Shown here: positions 37,400 to 45,314 of the stretch, in pieces
Layout of the letters: each line of letters opens with the position of its first letter
How positions within the stretch are numbered: the stretch's first letter is position 1
Origin: RPQJ01 sp963732415
Lineage (GTDB): Bacteria; Pseudomonadota; Gammaproteobacteria; Steroidobacterales; Steroidobacteraceae
Direction of reading: 5' to 3'
Length of the DNA stretch: 64,000 nt
Assembly: GCA_963732415.1 (NCBI GenBank)
Contig: CAVSZK010000012.1
Coordinates: 62,001-126,000 of the forward strand
The notes under the pieces: model-generated
What the model saw: the letters and a program-made list of their open reading frames with translations, nothing else
Databases searched by the model: none
Told to the model about the DNA's origin: nothing
Program-made: the position numbers and the translations under genes

Positions 37400-38177
37400 C
37401 GGGCGATGTCGTTTCGTGCTGTGCCTTGTCCTCTTCGCGCTGCCGAACGAGGTACTGGGCGAACAGGATACCGATCTCGAACAACGCGTACATCGGCACG
37501 GCCATGAAGGTCTGCGAGACGGCGTCGGGCGGCGTGAGGAAGGCCGCGACGATGAAGATGCCGAGAAGCACGTAGCCGCGCTGCTTCTTCAGCGTCTCGA
37601 CCTTGACTATGCCGGTCGCAGCCAGCAGCACCACGGCTACCGGCATCTCGAATGCGATGCCGAAGGCAAAAAACAGCAGAACGACGAAATCGAGGTAGCT
37701 CGAGATGTCGGTCATCATCCGTACGCCCACGGGCGCCGTCGACGTGAGGAACGCGAACATCAACGGAAAGACTATGAAATAGGCGAAGGCGACGCCGACG
37801 TAAAACAGCACGACGCTGGAGAGGAAAAGCGGCAATGCAAATCGCCGCTCATGACGGTACAGCCCCGGGGCGACGAACCCCCACACCTGGTAGAGGATGA
37901 AGGGCATTGCGACGAAAACCGACGCAATCAGCGAAAGCTTCAGCGGGGCCATGAACGGAGCCACGACGCTGGTCGCGATCAGCGAGGTTCCCTCGGGCAG
38001 TTTCTCGATCAGCGGGTGGGCGACCAGCGTGAAGAGTTCGTTCGAGAAGAAGGCGAGCGGCAGGAACACGATGCAGATGGCAACCGTCGCGCGGAGCAGG
38101 CGCGTGCGCAGCTCGAGCAGGTGCGAGATCAGCGTGGCTTCGGCCAGCGCCTCCTTTTCAGGCGGGCTTTGAGCCAT
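37392..38177 (-). CDS. tatC: Twin-arginine translocase subunit TatC
   Basis: 261 residues with six membrane helices; HLLELRTRLLRATVAICIVF and the SFVAPGLYRHERRF segment (helix 2-3 region; Glu before Arg) are TatC hallmarks. With TatB it forms the receptor for twin-arginine signal peptides. It overlaps tatB by 20 bases and the POT gene by eight bases. The C-terminal tail is charged. Confidence 0.96.
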   Translation of the reverse strand: MAQSPPEKEALAEATLISHLLELRTRLLRATVAICIVFLPLAFFSNELFTLVAHPLIEKLPEGTSLIATSVVAPFMAPLKLSLIASVFVAMPFILYQVWGFVAPGLYRHERRFALPLFLSSVVLFYVGVAFAYFIVFPLMFAFLTSTAPVGVRMMTDISSYLDFVVLLFFAFGIAFEMPVAVVLLAATGIVKVETLKKQRGYVLLGIFIVAAFLTPPDAVSQTFMAVPMYALFEIGILFAQYLVRQREEDKAQHETTSPVE

Positions 38178-38496
38178 CTCTTCCGTCCGCTGCGTCCGGA
38201 GTGCCCGGCGAGGCCTCAGGCGCCGCTCCCTCAGGCGCCGCTCCCTCGGTCGCAGCCTGTGTCGCCTGCGCCGCAGGCGCGGGCGTGTGAATCGTCGGGG
38301 CGGGCCGTGCCGGCTCTTTCAGCGGGTCGTATTGCACTTCCTGTTCGAGTTGCGTCCGCAGCTGCCGGGCCATGGCTCGTGCGCGTCCCGCCCAGCGTCC
38401 GAGGTCCGAGGCCAGCTTCGGCAGTCGCTCCGGACCCAGGACCAGCAGCGCAATCCCGCAGATCAGCAGGATTTCGGTGAACCCGACTTCGAACAT
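38158..38496 (-). CDS. tatB: Twin-arginine translocase subunit TatB
   Basis: 112 residues: an N-terminal membrane helix (MFEVGFTEILLICGIALLVLG), the GPERLPKLASDLGRWAGRAR hinge and amphipathic helix, then a Pro/Ala-rich tail. It forms the substrate-receptor complex with TatC. Four bases after tatA. Confidence 0.95.
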   Translation of the reverse strand: MFEVGFTEILLICGIALLVLGPERLPKLASDLGRWAGRARAMARQLRTQLEQEVQYDPLKEPARPAPTIHTPAPAAQATQAATEGAAPEGAAPEASPGTPDAADGRDGSKPA

Positions 38497-38500
38497 CTCG

Positions 38501-38737
38501 TCAGGCGTTCGGCTTGCTGTCCGACTTCGCAGCGCCGGCTCGCTCGTTGAAGCCCGCGTCCTTGTCGGACTCGTCGCTCAGCTGCCTGGTCTGCTCGTCG
38601 TCACCTTCGTTTACGGATTTCTTGAAGTTGCGCACCGCCGCGCCCAGGTCGGAGCCGACGTTTCGCAGCTTCTTCGCGCCGAACAGCACGAGTGCGATCA
38701 GGAGGATGATGATCAGTTCGCGAAAGCCGATTCCCAT
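38501..38737 (-). CDS. tatA: Twin-arginine translocase subunit TatA
   Basis: 78 residues with a short N-terminal helix, the FGAKKLRNVGSDLGAAVRNFKKS amphipathic helix and an acidic tail. It makes the pore that Tat substrates cross. First gene of tatABC, 51 bases after dtd. Confidence 0.95.
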   Translation of the reverse strand: MGIGFRELIIILLIALVLFGAKKLRNVGSDLGAAVRNFKKSVNEGDDEQTRQLSDESDKDAGFNERAGAAKSDSKPNA

Positions 38738-38788
38738 TGCAGGTCTCCGGGGCCGATATGGCGGACCGCAATGATACGCGAATCGTGA

Positions 38789-39250
38789 TCAGCCCCCGGC
38801 AGTCGGCGCCGCAGTCCTTAGCCAGAACGTGACCGGCCCGTCGTTCGTCAGGCTGACCTGCATGTTCGCACCGAACTGGCCTGTAGCCACACGGTCGCCC
38901 AGTTTCGTGCGCGCCCGGTGGAGCACGTAGTCGAAAAGTGGTCGACCGAGCTCCGGGGAGGCCGCGCTGGTAAAGCTCGGGCGCATACCCCTGGTCGTGT
39001 CCGCTGCCAGCGTGAACTGGGGAACCAGCAACAGGCCGCCCCCGGTGTCGGCGAGGCTCAGGTTCATCCGGCCCGCAGAGTCCTCGAACACCCGATATCC
39101 CAGCAGCCGTTCGACCATGCGGTCGGCCTGCGCCTCGGTGTCCGCTGGCTCCACCGCAAGCAGTACCAGCAGGCCGGCACCGATCTGGCCGACCACCGTA
39201 CCGCTGACTTCGACCCGACCGGCCGTGACCCGCTGCAGCAGCCCGATCAT
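38789..39250 (-). CDS. dtd: D-aminoacyl-tRNA deacylase
   Basis: 153 residues with the DTD signatures VPQFTLAADTTRGMRPSF and MQVSLTNDGPVTFWL (Gly-cis-Pro motif NDGPVT). It clears D-amino acids mis-attached to tRNA. It heads the run dtd-tatA-tatB-tatC-POT; upstream lies an AT-rich island likely to hold its promoter. Confidence 0.96.
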   Translation of the reverse strand: MIGLLQRVTAGRVEVSGTVVGQIGAGLLVLLAVEPADTEAQADRMVERLLGYRVFEDSAGRMNLSLADTGGGLLLVPQFTLAADTTRGMRPSFTSAASPELGRPLFDYVLHRARTKLGDRVATGQFGANMQVSLTNDGPVTFWLRTAAPTAGG

Positions 39251-39527
39251 CTGGAATCAGGCTGTTTCACTTGAAACCACATCTGCTTCATTAAAAGATC
39301 TTTGTGGTCATTAAAACTAACAATTTGATCAAATAGATCGCCAAATAACACGCTAGATCCCACTTTTGTGAAATTTTACCGATAACACGACAACCGATAA
39401 AGCGTTATGTCATATTGGCCATGAAAGTGGGAAAACCTCATACATTAATTGCTATTTTTACACTGATTTAGGCTTTTTCATATCCTGTATCGGTCAACAA
39501 AAGACGATATATGAAAACAAAAAGCGA
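39251..39527. other. AT-rich intergenic island
   Basis: This 277-base gap between the TPR-lipoprotein stop and dtd start is far richer in A+T than its surroundings. It contains a palindrome GTTTCACTTGAAAC (39264-39277), TTTGATCAAA (39324-39333), and long-range arms TCCCACTTT (39358-39366) and AAAGTGGGA (39424-39432). No credible gene is seen in it. It probably holds the leftward dtd-tat promoter and may bind regulators or nucleoid proteins. Confidence 0.6.
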
Positions 39528-40103
39528 TCAGTCTGTCGAGAGCTCACTGGCGTGTGCCATTGATTTCTGGGCCTCCGCGTCCTTGCCGCGTGCCCTCTGG
39601 GAATCGGCAATCAACCTCCACGCCTGGGCCTGGGTCTGGTCATCACCCACCGACATGGCAAGGGCCTTGCGGCCCATGCCTTCCGCCTGCGCGAAATTGT
39701 GCTGGTCCATCCTGAGCCGGCCCATTTCGATCCATAGCAGCGGGTTGTTGGGCTCTATCCGCAGCGCGCGCTCCAGCGTCACCGTAGCGCCCGGCAGATC
39801 GCCCTTCTTGCGCTGCGCCTGGGCCTGGGCGACCAGCGAGCTGCTCGCCGGCCCGAGGGTTGCCTGGGGGGTCTTGCGGCGCTCGCGCGGAAGCGGGGTC
39901 GGGGTTGGCGTGGCAATGACCGTCTCGTCGCCAGGGACCGGCGAGGCGATTTCCGGCGGGGCGCTCAGGATCGGGCCCGACCCGGTCGGTGCATTCCCAC
40001 CGCCGCGGGCCACCGGGGAAGGCTGCTCGGTCTTGAACGGGTTGAGCGCGCAGCCTGACGCGCCGAGTGCAAGGCAGAGGCTGATGGCGAGTGTTCGGGA
40101 CAT
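39528..40103 (-). CDS. TPR lipoprotein, LpoP-like candidate activator of PBP1B
   Basis: 191 residues. A lipoprotein signal ends at Cys18 (LGASGC); a Pro/Thr-rich linker (residues about 20-80) precedes a tetratricopeptide-like region (GDLPGATVTLERALRIEPNNPLLWIEMGRLRM and following). It starts 34 bases after mrcB on the same strand. In Pseudomonas, LpoP is a TPR lipoprotein encoded next to the PBP1B gene and activates it; the same layout supports that role here, by inference. ATG 40103 is chosen as it gives the lipobox; a longer in-frame start at 40223 lies inside mrcB. Confidence 0.8.
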   Translation of the reverse strand: MSRTLAISLCLALGASGCALNPFKTEQPSPVARGGGNAPTGSGPILSAPPEIASPVPGDETVIATPTPTPLPRERRKTPQATLGPASSSLVAQAQAQRKKGDLPGATVTLERALRIEPNNPLLWIEMGRLRMDQHNFAQAEGMGRKALAMSVGDDQTQAQAWRLIADSQRARGKDAEAQKSMAHASELSTD

Positions 40104-40137
40104 GGCCGCCGATTGTCCGGCGCGCAGCCGACACAGA

Positions 40138-42459
40138 TCAAGGCGCGTATTCACCGCCGGTGTCGGTGTCGGCCGCAGGGTCGACGATCGATGGATCCTC
40201 GACGCCAGGCGGGCAGGCCTCATTCGGCGGCAGGATCGTGTCGAAACGGAACGGAAGGCTTACCGCGGCGTCGTTGCAATACTGCGACGTCTCCAGCCCG
40301 GAGTAGTAATCGATCCAGCGATCCTCGAGCCCGTCCGGCATCAGTGGATCAAACGACGAGGTGTTGATCGTCGACATGAACTTCGACCAGGCCGCCAGTG
40401 CGCCCGTAGTGCCCGTAAGCCCGGTCTCCGAGTTGTCGTCGTGCCCCATCCACACCACGGCCAGGTGCGCACCCGAGAAACCCGCGAACCAGCTGTCGCG
40501 ATAGTCATTTGAGGTGCCGGTCTTTCCCGCGACCACGAGCCCGGCGGGAAGGGTCCTGCGTGCCGACCGGCCCGTGCCGCGCTCCATCACCTCGATGAGC
40601 ATCCGGTCGAGCGTGTACACGGTGCCCGGAGCTGCGGCCTCCGCAATCTCGAGCTGCGGCGACTTCAGTTGCTCGCCGGATTCCGCGAGTACCGCGCGTA
40701 CCGCCCGCAACGGAGACCGGAAACCGCCATTGGCAAGCGTGTTGTACATCTGCGCGACGTCGTACGGGCTCAGGTTTGTCGCGCCGAGCAGCATTGACGG
40801 ATAGGCCGCCGGTTCCTCGTCGAGCCCGAGCTGGACGAAGCTGTGCGCGACGCGCGGCAACCCGACCTCGAGACCGAGGTTCACCGTCGGCAGGTTCAGT
40901 GACTGGGTCAGGGCACGCACCGCGGGCATGTCGCCGCGCACCTGTCTGTCGTAGTTCGCGGGCTTCCAGGTCTGGCCGTTCGGGAGCTTCACCGTTACGG
41001 GTTCGTCGTGAACGATCGTGGCCGGGGTGTACTTGCCGGTCTCAAGCGCCGACAGGTACACGAGCGGCTTCGCGAGCGAACCGATCGGCCGGCGGGCGTC
41101 GAGCGCCCGGTTGAAGCCGTCGAAAGCCGCGCGGCGGCCCCCGACGATTGCGACCACCTCCCCGGTCTGGGGTGTCGTGACGACCATCACCCCTTCGAGG
41201 CCGTGCGACACCTTGCGTGGCCCGGAGTCCTGGCGATTCAGTTCGGAAGTGAGCGCTGCCTCGGCCTTCTCCTGCAGCAATGGGTCCAGCGTGGTGAACA
41301 CCACGAGCCCTGATTCGGTGAGGGCATCCTCCTTGTAGTCCGCGCGTAACTGGCGCCGCACCAGGTCCAGGAAGGCAGGGAAGAACACCGCGCTCTTCTG
41401 CCCGGGCTTGGCGACGCCGAGCGGCCGCTTTGCTGCGCGCGCGGCCTCCGCCTCGCTGACCACACCTTGCTCGCCTAGAACGCGCAGCACCAGGTTGCGA
41501 CGCTCAAGGGCCCGGTCCGGATGACGGCGCGGGTCGTAGTACGACGGCCCACGCACGATCGCGACCATCAGCGCAATCTCGGAAAGATCGAGTTCCGCCA
41601 GCGGCTTGCCGAAGTAGAACTGGCTCGCGAGGCCGAAGCCGTGAACCGCGCGCTGGCCGTCCTGCCCAAGGTAAATCTCGTTGATGTAGGCGTTCATGAT
41701 GTCCGCCTTCTCGAATCGCCATTCGATAATGACGGCCATCACCGCTTCCTCGGCCTTGCGGCCCAGCGTGCGGCGGCTGTCCAGAAAATAGCTCTTCACC
41801 AGCTGCTGGGTCAGCGTGCTGCCGCCCTGCTCGACCTGGCCGGCGCGCACGTTGACGAACGCCGCCCGGAGTATCGCCAGCGGATTGACTCCATGGTGCG
41901 TGTCGAACTTGCGGTCCTCGACAGCCTTGAGGGCCTCGGGCAGAAGCTTCGGTACCTCGGCCGGTGAGACGACGATCCTGTCCTCGCCGTGCAATGGGAA
42001 GATGCTGCCGATCAGCAGCGGGTCGAGGCGGATCACCGGCAGGTCCGCTCGATTCGCATCCCGCAGCAAGACGATCGAATCGCCGGCGAAGCCGATGTCC
42101 AGCACCTGTGCCGCCTGCATCCCGTCAGAAAAATGGAAGGCGCGCAGGTACAGGCGGATCCTGTCGCCGCGGCTGGAATAGGTTCCCGGGCGGTCGGCCT
42201 TGTCGAGCGCAAGGTAACCGAGCCGGTCCAGTTCCGCCGCGGCCCGCTTCGCCGACAACGACTGGCCCACGTACAGCTCGATAGGCTGGGCGTAGACACG
42301 AGCCGGGAGCGTCCACCGGCGACCCTCGAACTGTCGCGTAACGCGATGATCGAGTACCGCGACCACGGCGATTGCGAACACGACCAGCAGCAGCGCCAGC
42401 GTCACGAAGCCGCGCTGGATCTTTTTCCGGGTCTTGGCCCGCAACTTGCGCCTGGCCAT
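40138..42459 (-). CDS. mrcB: Penicillin-binding protein 1B
   Basis: 773-residue class A PBP that polymerises and crosslinks peptidoglycan. A membrane anchor (about 18-37) leads to a UB2H-like region (about 40-125), then the GT51 glycosyltransferase with Glu181 (EDRKF) and the transpeptidase with Ser461-x-x-Lys464 (SLAK), Ser520-Leu-Asn522 and Lys646-Thr-Gly. The start overlaps the trkH stop (TAATG). A TPR lipoprotein gene follows. ATG 42459 is preferred over upstream in-frame starts because it yields the short basic cytoplasmic tail. Confidence 0.95.
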   Translation of the reverse strand: MARRKLRAKTRKKIQRGFVTLALLLVVFAIAVVAVLDHRVTRQFEGRRWTLPARVYAQPIELYVGQSLSAKRAAAELDRLGYLALDKADRPGTYSSRGDRIRLYLRAFHFSDGMQAAQVLDIGFAGDSIVLLRDANRADLPVIRLDPLLIGSIFPLHGEDRIVVSPAEVPKLLPEALKAVEDRKFDTHHGVNPLAILRAAFVNVRAGQVEQGGSTLTQQLVKSYFLDSRRTLGRKAEEAVMAVIIEWRFEKADIMNAYINEIYLGQDGQRAVHGFGLASQFYFGKPLAELDLSEIALMVAIVRGPSYYDPRRHPDRALERRNLVLRVLGEQGVVSEAEAARAAKRPLGVAKPGQKSAVFFPAFLDLVRRQLRADYKEDALTESGLVVFTTLDPLLQEKAEAALTSELNRQDSGPRKVSHGLEGVMVVTTPQTGEVVAIVGGRRAAFDGFNRALDARRPIGSLAKPLVYLSALETGKYTPATIVHDEPVTVKLPNGQTWKPANYDRQVRGDMPAVRALTQSLNLPTVNLGLEVGLPRVAHSFVQLGLDEEPAAYPSMLLGATNLSPYDVAQMYNTLANGGFRSPLRAVRAVLAESGEQLKSPQLEIAEAAAPGTVYTLDRMLIEVMERGTGRSARRTLPAGLVVAGKTGTSNDYRDSWFAGFSGAHLAVVWMGHDDNSETGLTGTTGALAAWSKFMSTINTSSFDPLMPDGLEDRWIDYYSGLETSQYCNDAAVSLPFRFDTILPPNEACPPGVEDPSIVDPAADTDTGGEYAP

Positions 42460-43907
42460 TACTTGCGCCAGAAAGACGGGGTGAACAGCACCAGCACGCT
42501 GAAGATCTCCAGTCGGCCGAGCAGCATGGCGAAGGCGCACACCCAGGTCTGGAAATCGTTAAGTGACTGGTAGTTGTTGGCAGGCCCGACGATGCCGAGA
42601 CCCGGGCCTGCGTTATTGATGCAGGCGATGATCGCCGAGAACGCGCTCACGAAATCGAGCCCGCTCGCGAGCAGTGAAAATGTCAGCACCACGACGGCGC
42701 CGAAATAGAGCACCACGTAGGCGAGCACCGCGAAAACAATCTGGTTCTGAACCACGTGTCCGCCGATCTTCACCGGACGGACGGCCTGCGGATGAACCAG
42801 CAGCAGCAACTCGCGGCCCGCCTGCCGGAACAGCACTAGCGTGCGGGACATCTTGATGCCACCGCCGGTCGAGCCCGTGTTGGCGCAGTAGCAGGAAAGC
42901 ATAAGGATCCACATCGGTGCGAACACGGGCCAGGCGGCATAGTCCTGGTTCACCAGGCCGCAATCCGTCGCGATCGATACCAGGTTGAACGCGACGTAGC
43001 GCAGGGACTCCGGGAACGATTCATAGACGCCCCGCTGCCAGATGTATAAGGCAACCCCGAGGATGCTGATCCCGATGACACCCAGCATCACCTTCGCCTC
43101 GGAGTCGGTCGCATAGGTGCGCAGGCTCTTCTGCTGCCAGGCCATGAAGTGTCGCGCGAAATTCATTGCAGCGATGAGCATGAACACGATCGTCACGATC
43201 TCGATCGGCACCGAATCGAAATGCCCGATGCTCGCGTCATAGGTCGAGAAACCGCCCAGCGCCATTACGGCGAAGGCGTGACAGACGGCGTCGAACCATC
43301 CCATGCCAGCCACTTTGAGCGCCACGATGCAGGCGACCGTGAACAGGAAATATATGAACCACAGCGCCTTCGCTGTCTGTGTGATGCGCGGAGTGAGCTT
43401 CTCGTTCTTGACGGGGCCGGGCGCCTCTGCCTTGTAGAGCTGCATGCCGCCGACGCCGAGCAGCGGCAGGATCGCGACCACCAGCACGATGATCCCCATG
43501 CCGCCATACCAGTTGAGCGCGTGACGCCAGAGATTGACCGATGGCGGCAGGTCCTCGAGGCCGGTGAGCACGGTCGCGCCGGTAGTGCTCAGGCCCGACA
43601 TCGTTTCGAAGAACGCGTCCGTGAACGTGATTCCGGGCAGCGCCAGCAGCAGTGGGACGGTCGCGATCGCCGACATCAGCGTCCAGCCCAGGCTGACCAG
43701 CAGGAATCCGTCCCTGGACCGGAGCTCGCGTTTGTTGCTCTTCGTGATCACCCACAGAAGTCCGCCGGCGCCGAGGCAGATGAGGGAGGCTACGATGAAG
43801 TCGAGCAGCATCCCGTCGGCGTAAATGACCGAGGTGGCCGCCGGCAGCACGTAGGTGACGCTGAACAGCATCAGCATCGAACCCAGGACATGGACGACCG
43901 CAAGCAT
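42459..43907 (-). CDS. trkH: Potassium uptake channel subunit TrkH
   Basis: 482 residues with eight or more membrane helices and four selectivity-filter repeats, among them LSTTGATVLTGL, ALGGFSTYDASIG, NTGSTGGGIKMSR and NNAGPGLG. It is the K+-conducting subunit gated by TrkA. It starts three bases after trkA and its stop overlaps the mrcB start by one base. Confidence 0.95.
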   Translation of the reverse strand: MLAVVHVLGSMLMLFSVTYVLPAATSVIYADGMLLDFIVASLICLGAGGLLWVITKSNKRELRSRDGFLLVSLGWTLMSAIATVPLLLALPGITFTDAFFETMSGLSTTGATVLTGLEDLPPSVNLWRHALNWYGGMGIIVLVVAILPLLGVGGMQLYKAEAPGPVKNEKLTPRITQTAKALWFIYFLFTVACIVALKVAGMGWFDAVCHAFAVMALGGFSTYDASIGHFDSVPIEIVTIVFMLIAAMNFARHFMAWQQKSLRTYATDSEAKVMLGVIGISILGVALYIWQRGVYESFPESLRYVAFNLVSIATDCGLVNQDYAAWPVFAPMWILMLSCYCANTGSTGGGIKMSRTLVLFRQAGRELLLLVHPQAVRPVKIGGHVVQNQIVFAVLAYVVLYFGAVVVLTFSLLASGLDFVSAFSAIIACINNAGPGLGIVGPANNYQSLNDFQTWVCAFAMLLGRLEIFSVLVLFTPSFWRK

Positions 43908-43910
43908 CGG

Positions 43911-45299
43911 TCAGGACTGGAACAGTCGCTCGACCTGCTCGACGTGGCGTCTGTCGGCGAGGAAGAGGATCACGTGGTCGTCGGTCTCGATCACGGTGTC
44001 GTGGTGCGCCATGATCACCTGGCTGCCGCGCACCAGCGTGATGATCCGCGCGCCGTCCGGCAGCTTTATGTCCTCGACCACGCGCCCGACGACCCTGCCT
44101 CCGCGCGTGCCGTGCGCCACCGTCTCCATCGCCTCGGCCGTTCCCCCTCGCAGCGAGTGCACCATGACCACATCGCCGCGACGCACGTAGGCGAGCAGGG
44201 AACCGATGGTCACGGTCTGCGGCGAAATGGCCACGTCGATCGGGCCGGCCTGCATCAGTTCCGCGTACGCCGGCCGAGTGATCAAGGCCATCACCCGATG
44301 CGCGCCCAGGCGCTTTGCGAGCAGCGCCGAGAGGATGTTGGCTTCCTCGGAATTGGTGAGAGCGCAGAACACGTCGGCGCTGTCGATGTTTTCCTCGACC
44401 AGCAGCTCCTCGTCCGCGGCGTCGCCGTTCAGCACGATCGTGTTGCGTAGTTTCTCGGCAATCTCGCGTGCGCGGGCATTGCTGCGCTCGATGACCTTGA
44501 CCTGGTGGTTGTCTTCCTCGAGTTTCTGGGCCAGCCGCAGGCCGATGTTTCCACCGCCCGCGATCACGACACGCTTGACCGGGTCCTCGGCCTTGCGCAT
44601 CTCGCTCATCACGTTGCGGATGTCCTCCGTGGCCGCGATGAAGAAGACCTCGTCGTTGTGCTCGATGACGGTGTCGCCGTCCGGGTCGATGCTGTGGCCG
44701 CCGCGGTAGATGGCTGCGACGCGGGCATCTACCTGCGGGATGTGCTGCCGGATCGCGCGAATCGGCTGGCCGACCAGCAGCCCACCCTTGACCGCGCGCA
44801 GCCCCACGATCCGTACGCGGGAGTCGGCGAAATCCACCACCTGCAGCGCGCCGGGGTAACGCACCAGGCGCTCGATGTACGCGGTGACCGATTCCTCCGG
44901 GCTCAGGTACATGTCGATCGCGAAGCCGGAGAGCTGCGCCGGCGGCTCTTCCTCGGTGGAGACGAAAATCTCCGGGCGGCGCGTGTAGGCCTGTGAGCGG
45001 ATGCGCGCGATCTTGGTCCTGGTGCCGAACAGCGTCCACGCCACCTGGCAGGCGACCATGTTGACCTCGTCGCTGTTGGTAAGCGCGACGATCATGTCCG
45101 CGTCGCCGGCGCCGGCCAGTTCCAGCGTCCTGGGGCTGGCCGCGTTGCCCTGCACGGTGCGGATGTCGATGCGGTCCTGGAGGTCCCGGAGCAGCTCGTC
45201 GTCCGTGTCCACCACTGTGACGTCGTTGGCCTCTTCACGCGCGAGGTGCTGGGCCGCGGTGCGTCCTACCTGGCCGGCCCCGAGGATGATTATTTTCAC
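43911..45299 (-). CDS. trkA: Trk potassium system regulatory protein TrkA
   Basis: 462 residues built of two RCK units, each with a Rossmann NAD(H) motif: MKIIILGAGQVGRTAAQHLA at the start and VVIAGGGNIGLRLAQKL near residue 235, with TrkA-C domains after each. It binds NAD(H) and nucleotides to gate TrkH. The start is a GTG at 45299. Fifteen bases follow uvrD. Confidence 0.95.
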   Translation of the reverse strand: MKIIILGAGQVGRTAAQHLAREEANDVTVVDTDDELLRDLQDRIDIRTVQGNAASPRTLELAGAGDADMIVALTNSDEVNMVACQVAWTLFGTRTKIARIRSQAYTRRPEIFVSTEEEPPAQLSGFAIDMYLSPEESVTAYIERLVRYPGALQVVDFADSRVRIVGLRAVKGGLLVGQPIRAIRQHIPQVDARVAAIYRGGHSIDPDGDTVIEHNDEVFFIAATEDIRNVMSEMRKAEDPVKRVVIAGGGNIGLRLAQKLEEDNHQVKVIERSNARAREIAEKLRNTIVLNGDAADEELLVEENIDSADVFCALTNSEEANILSALLAKRLGAHRVMALITRPAYAELMQAGPIDVAISPQTVTIGSLLAYVRRGDVVMVHSLRGGTAEAMETVAHGTRGGRVVGRVVEDIKLPDGARIITLVRGSQVIMAHHDTVIETDDHVILFLADRRHVEQVERLFQS

Positions 45300-45314
45300 C
45301 GCGGCATTGTAGCG

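Noticed and set aside
39251..39527. CRISPR array or toxin-antitoxin pair in the AT island
   Set aside because: No regularly spaced repeats and no pair of small overlapping frames with ribosome sites.
39511..40512. A plus-strand frame starting in the AT island with a Met-Lys-Thr-Lys start
   Set aside because: After the first few codons it is antisense to the TPR lipoprotein and mrcB, with no ribosome site or motif.
43237..45039. A 600-codon frame within trkA-trkH
   Set aside because: It is another frame of the same strand, Arg/Gly/Pro rich, covering genes with convincing TrkA and TrkH motifs.
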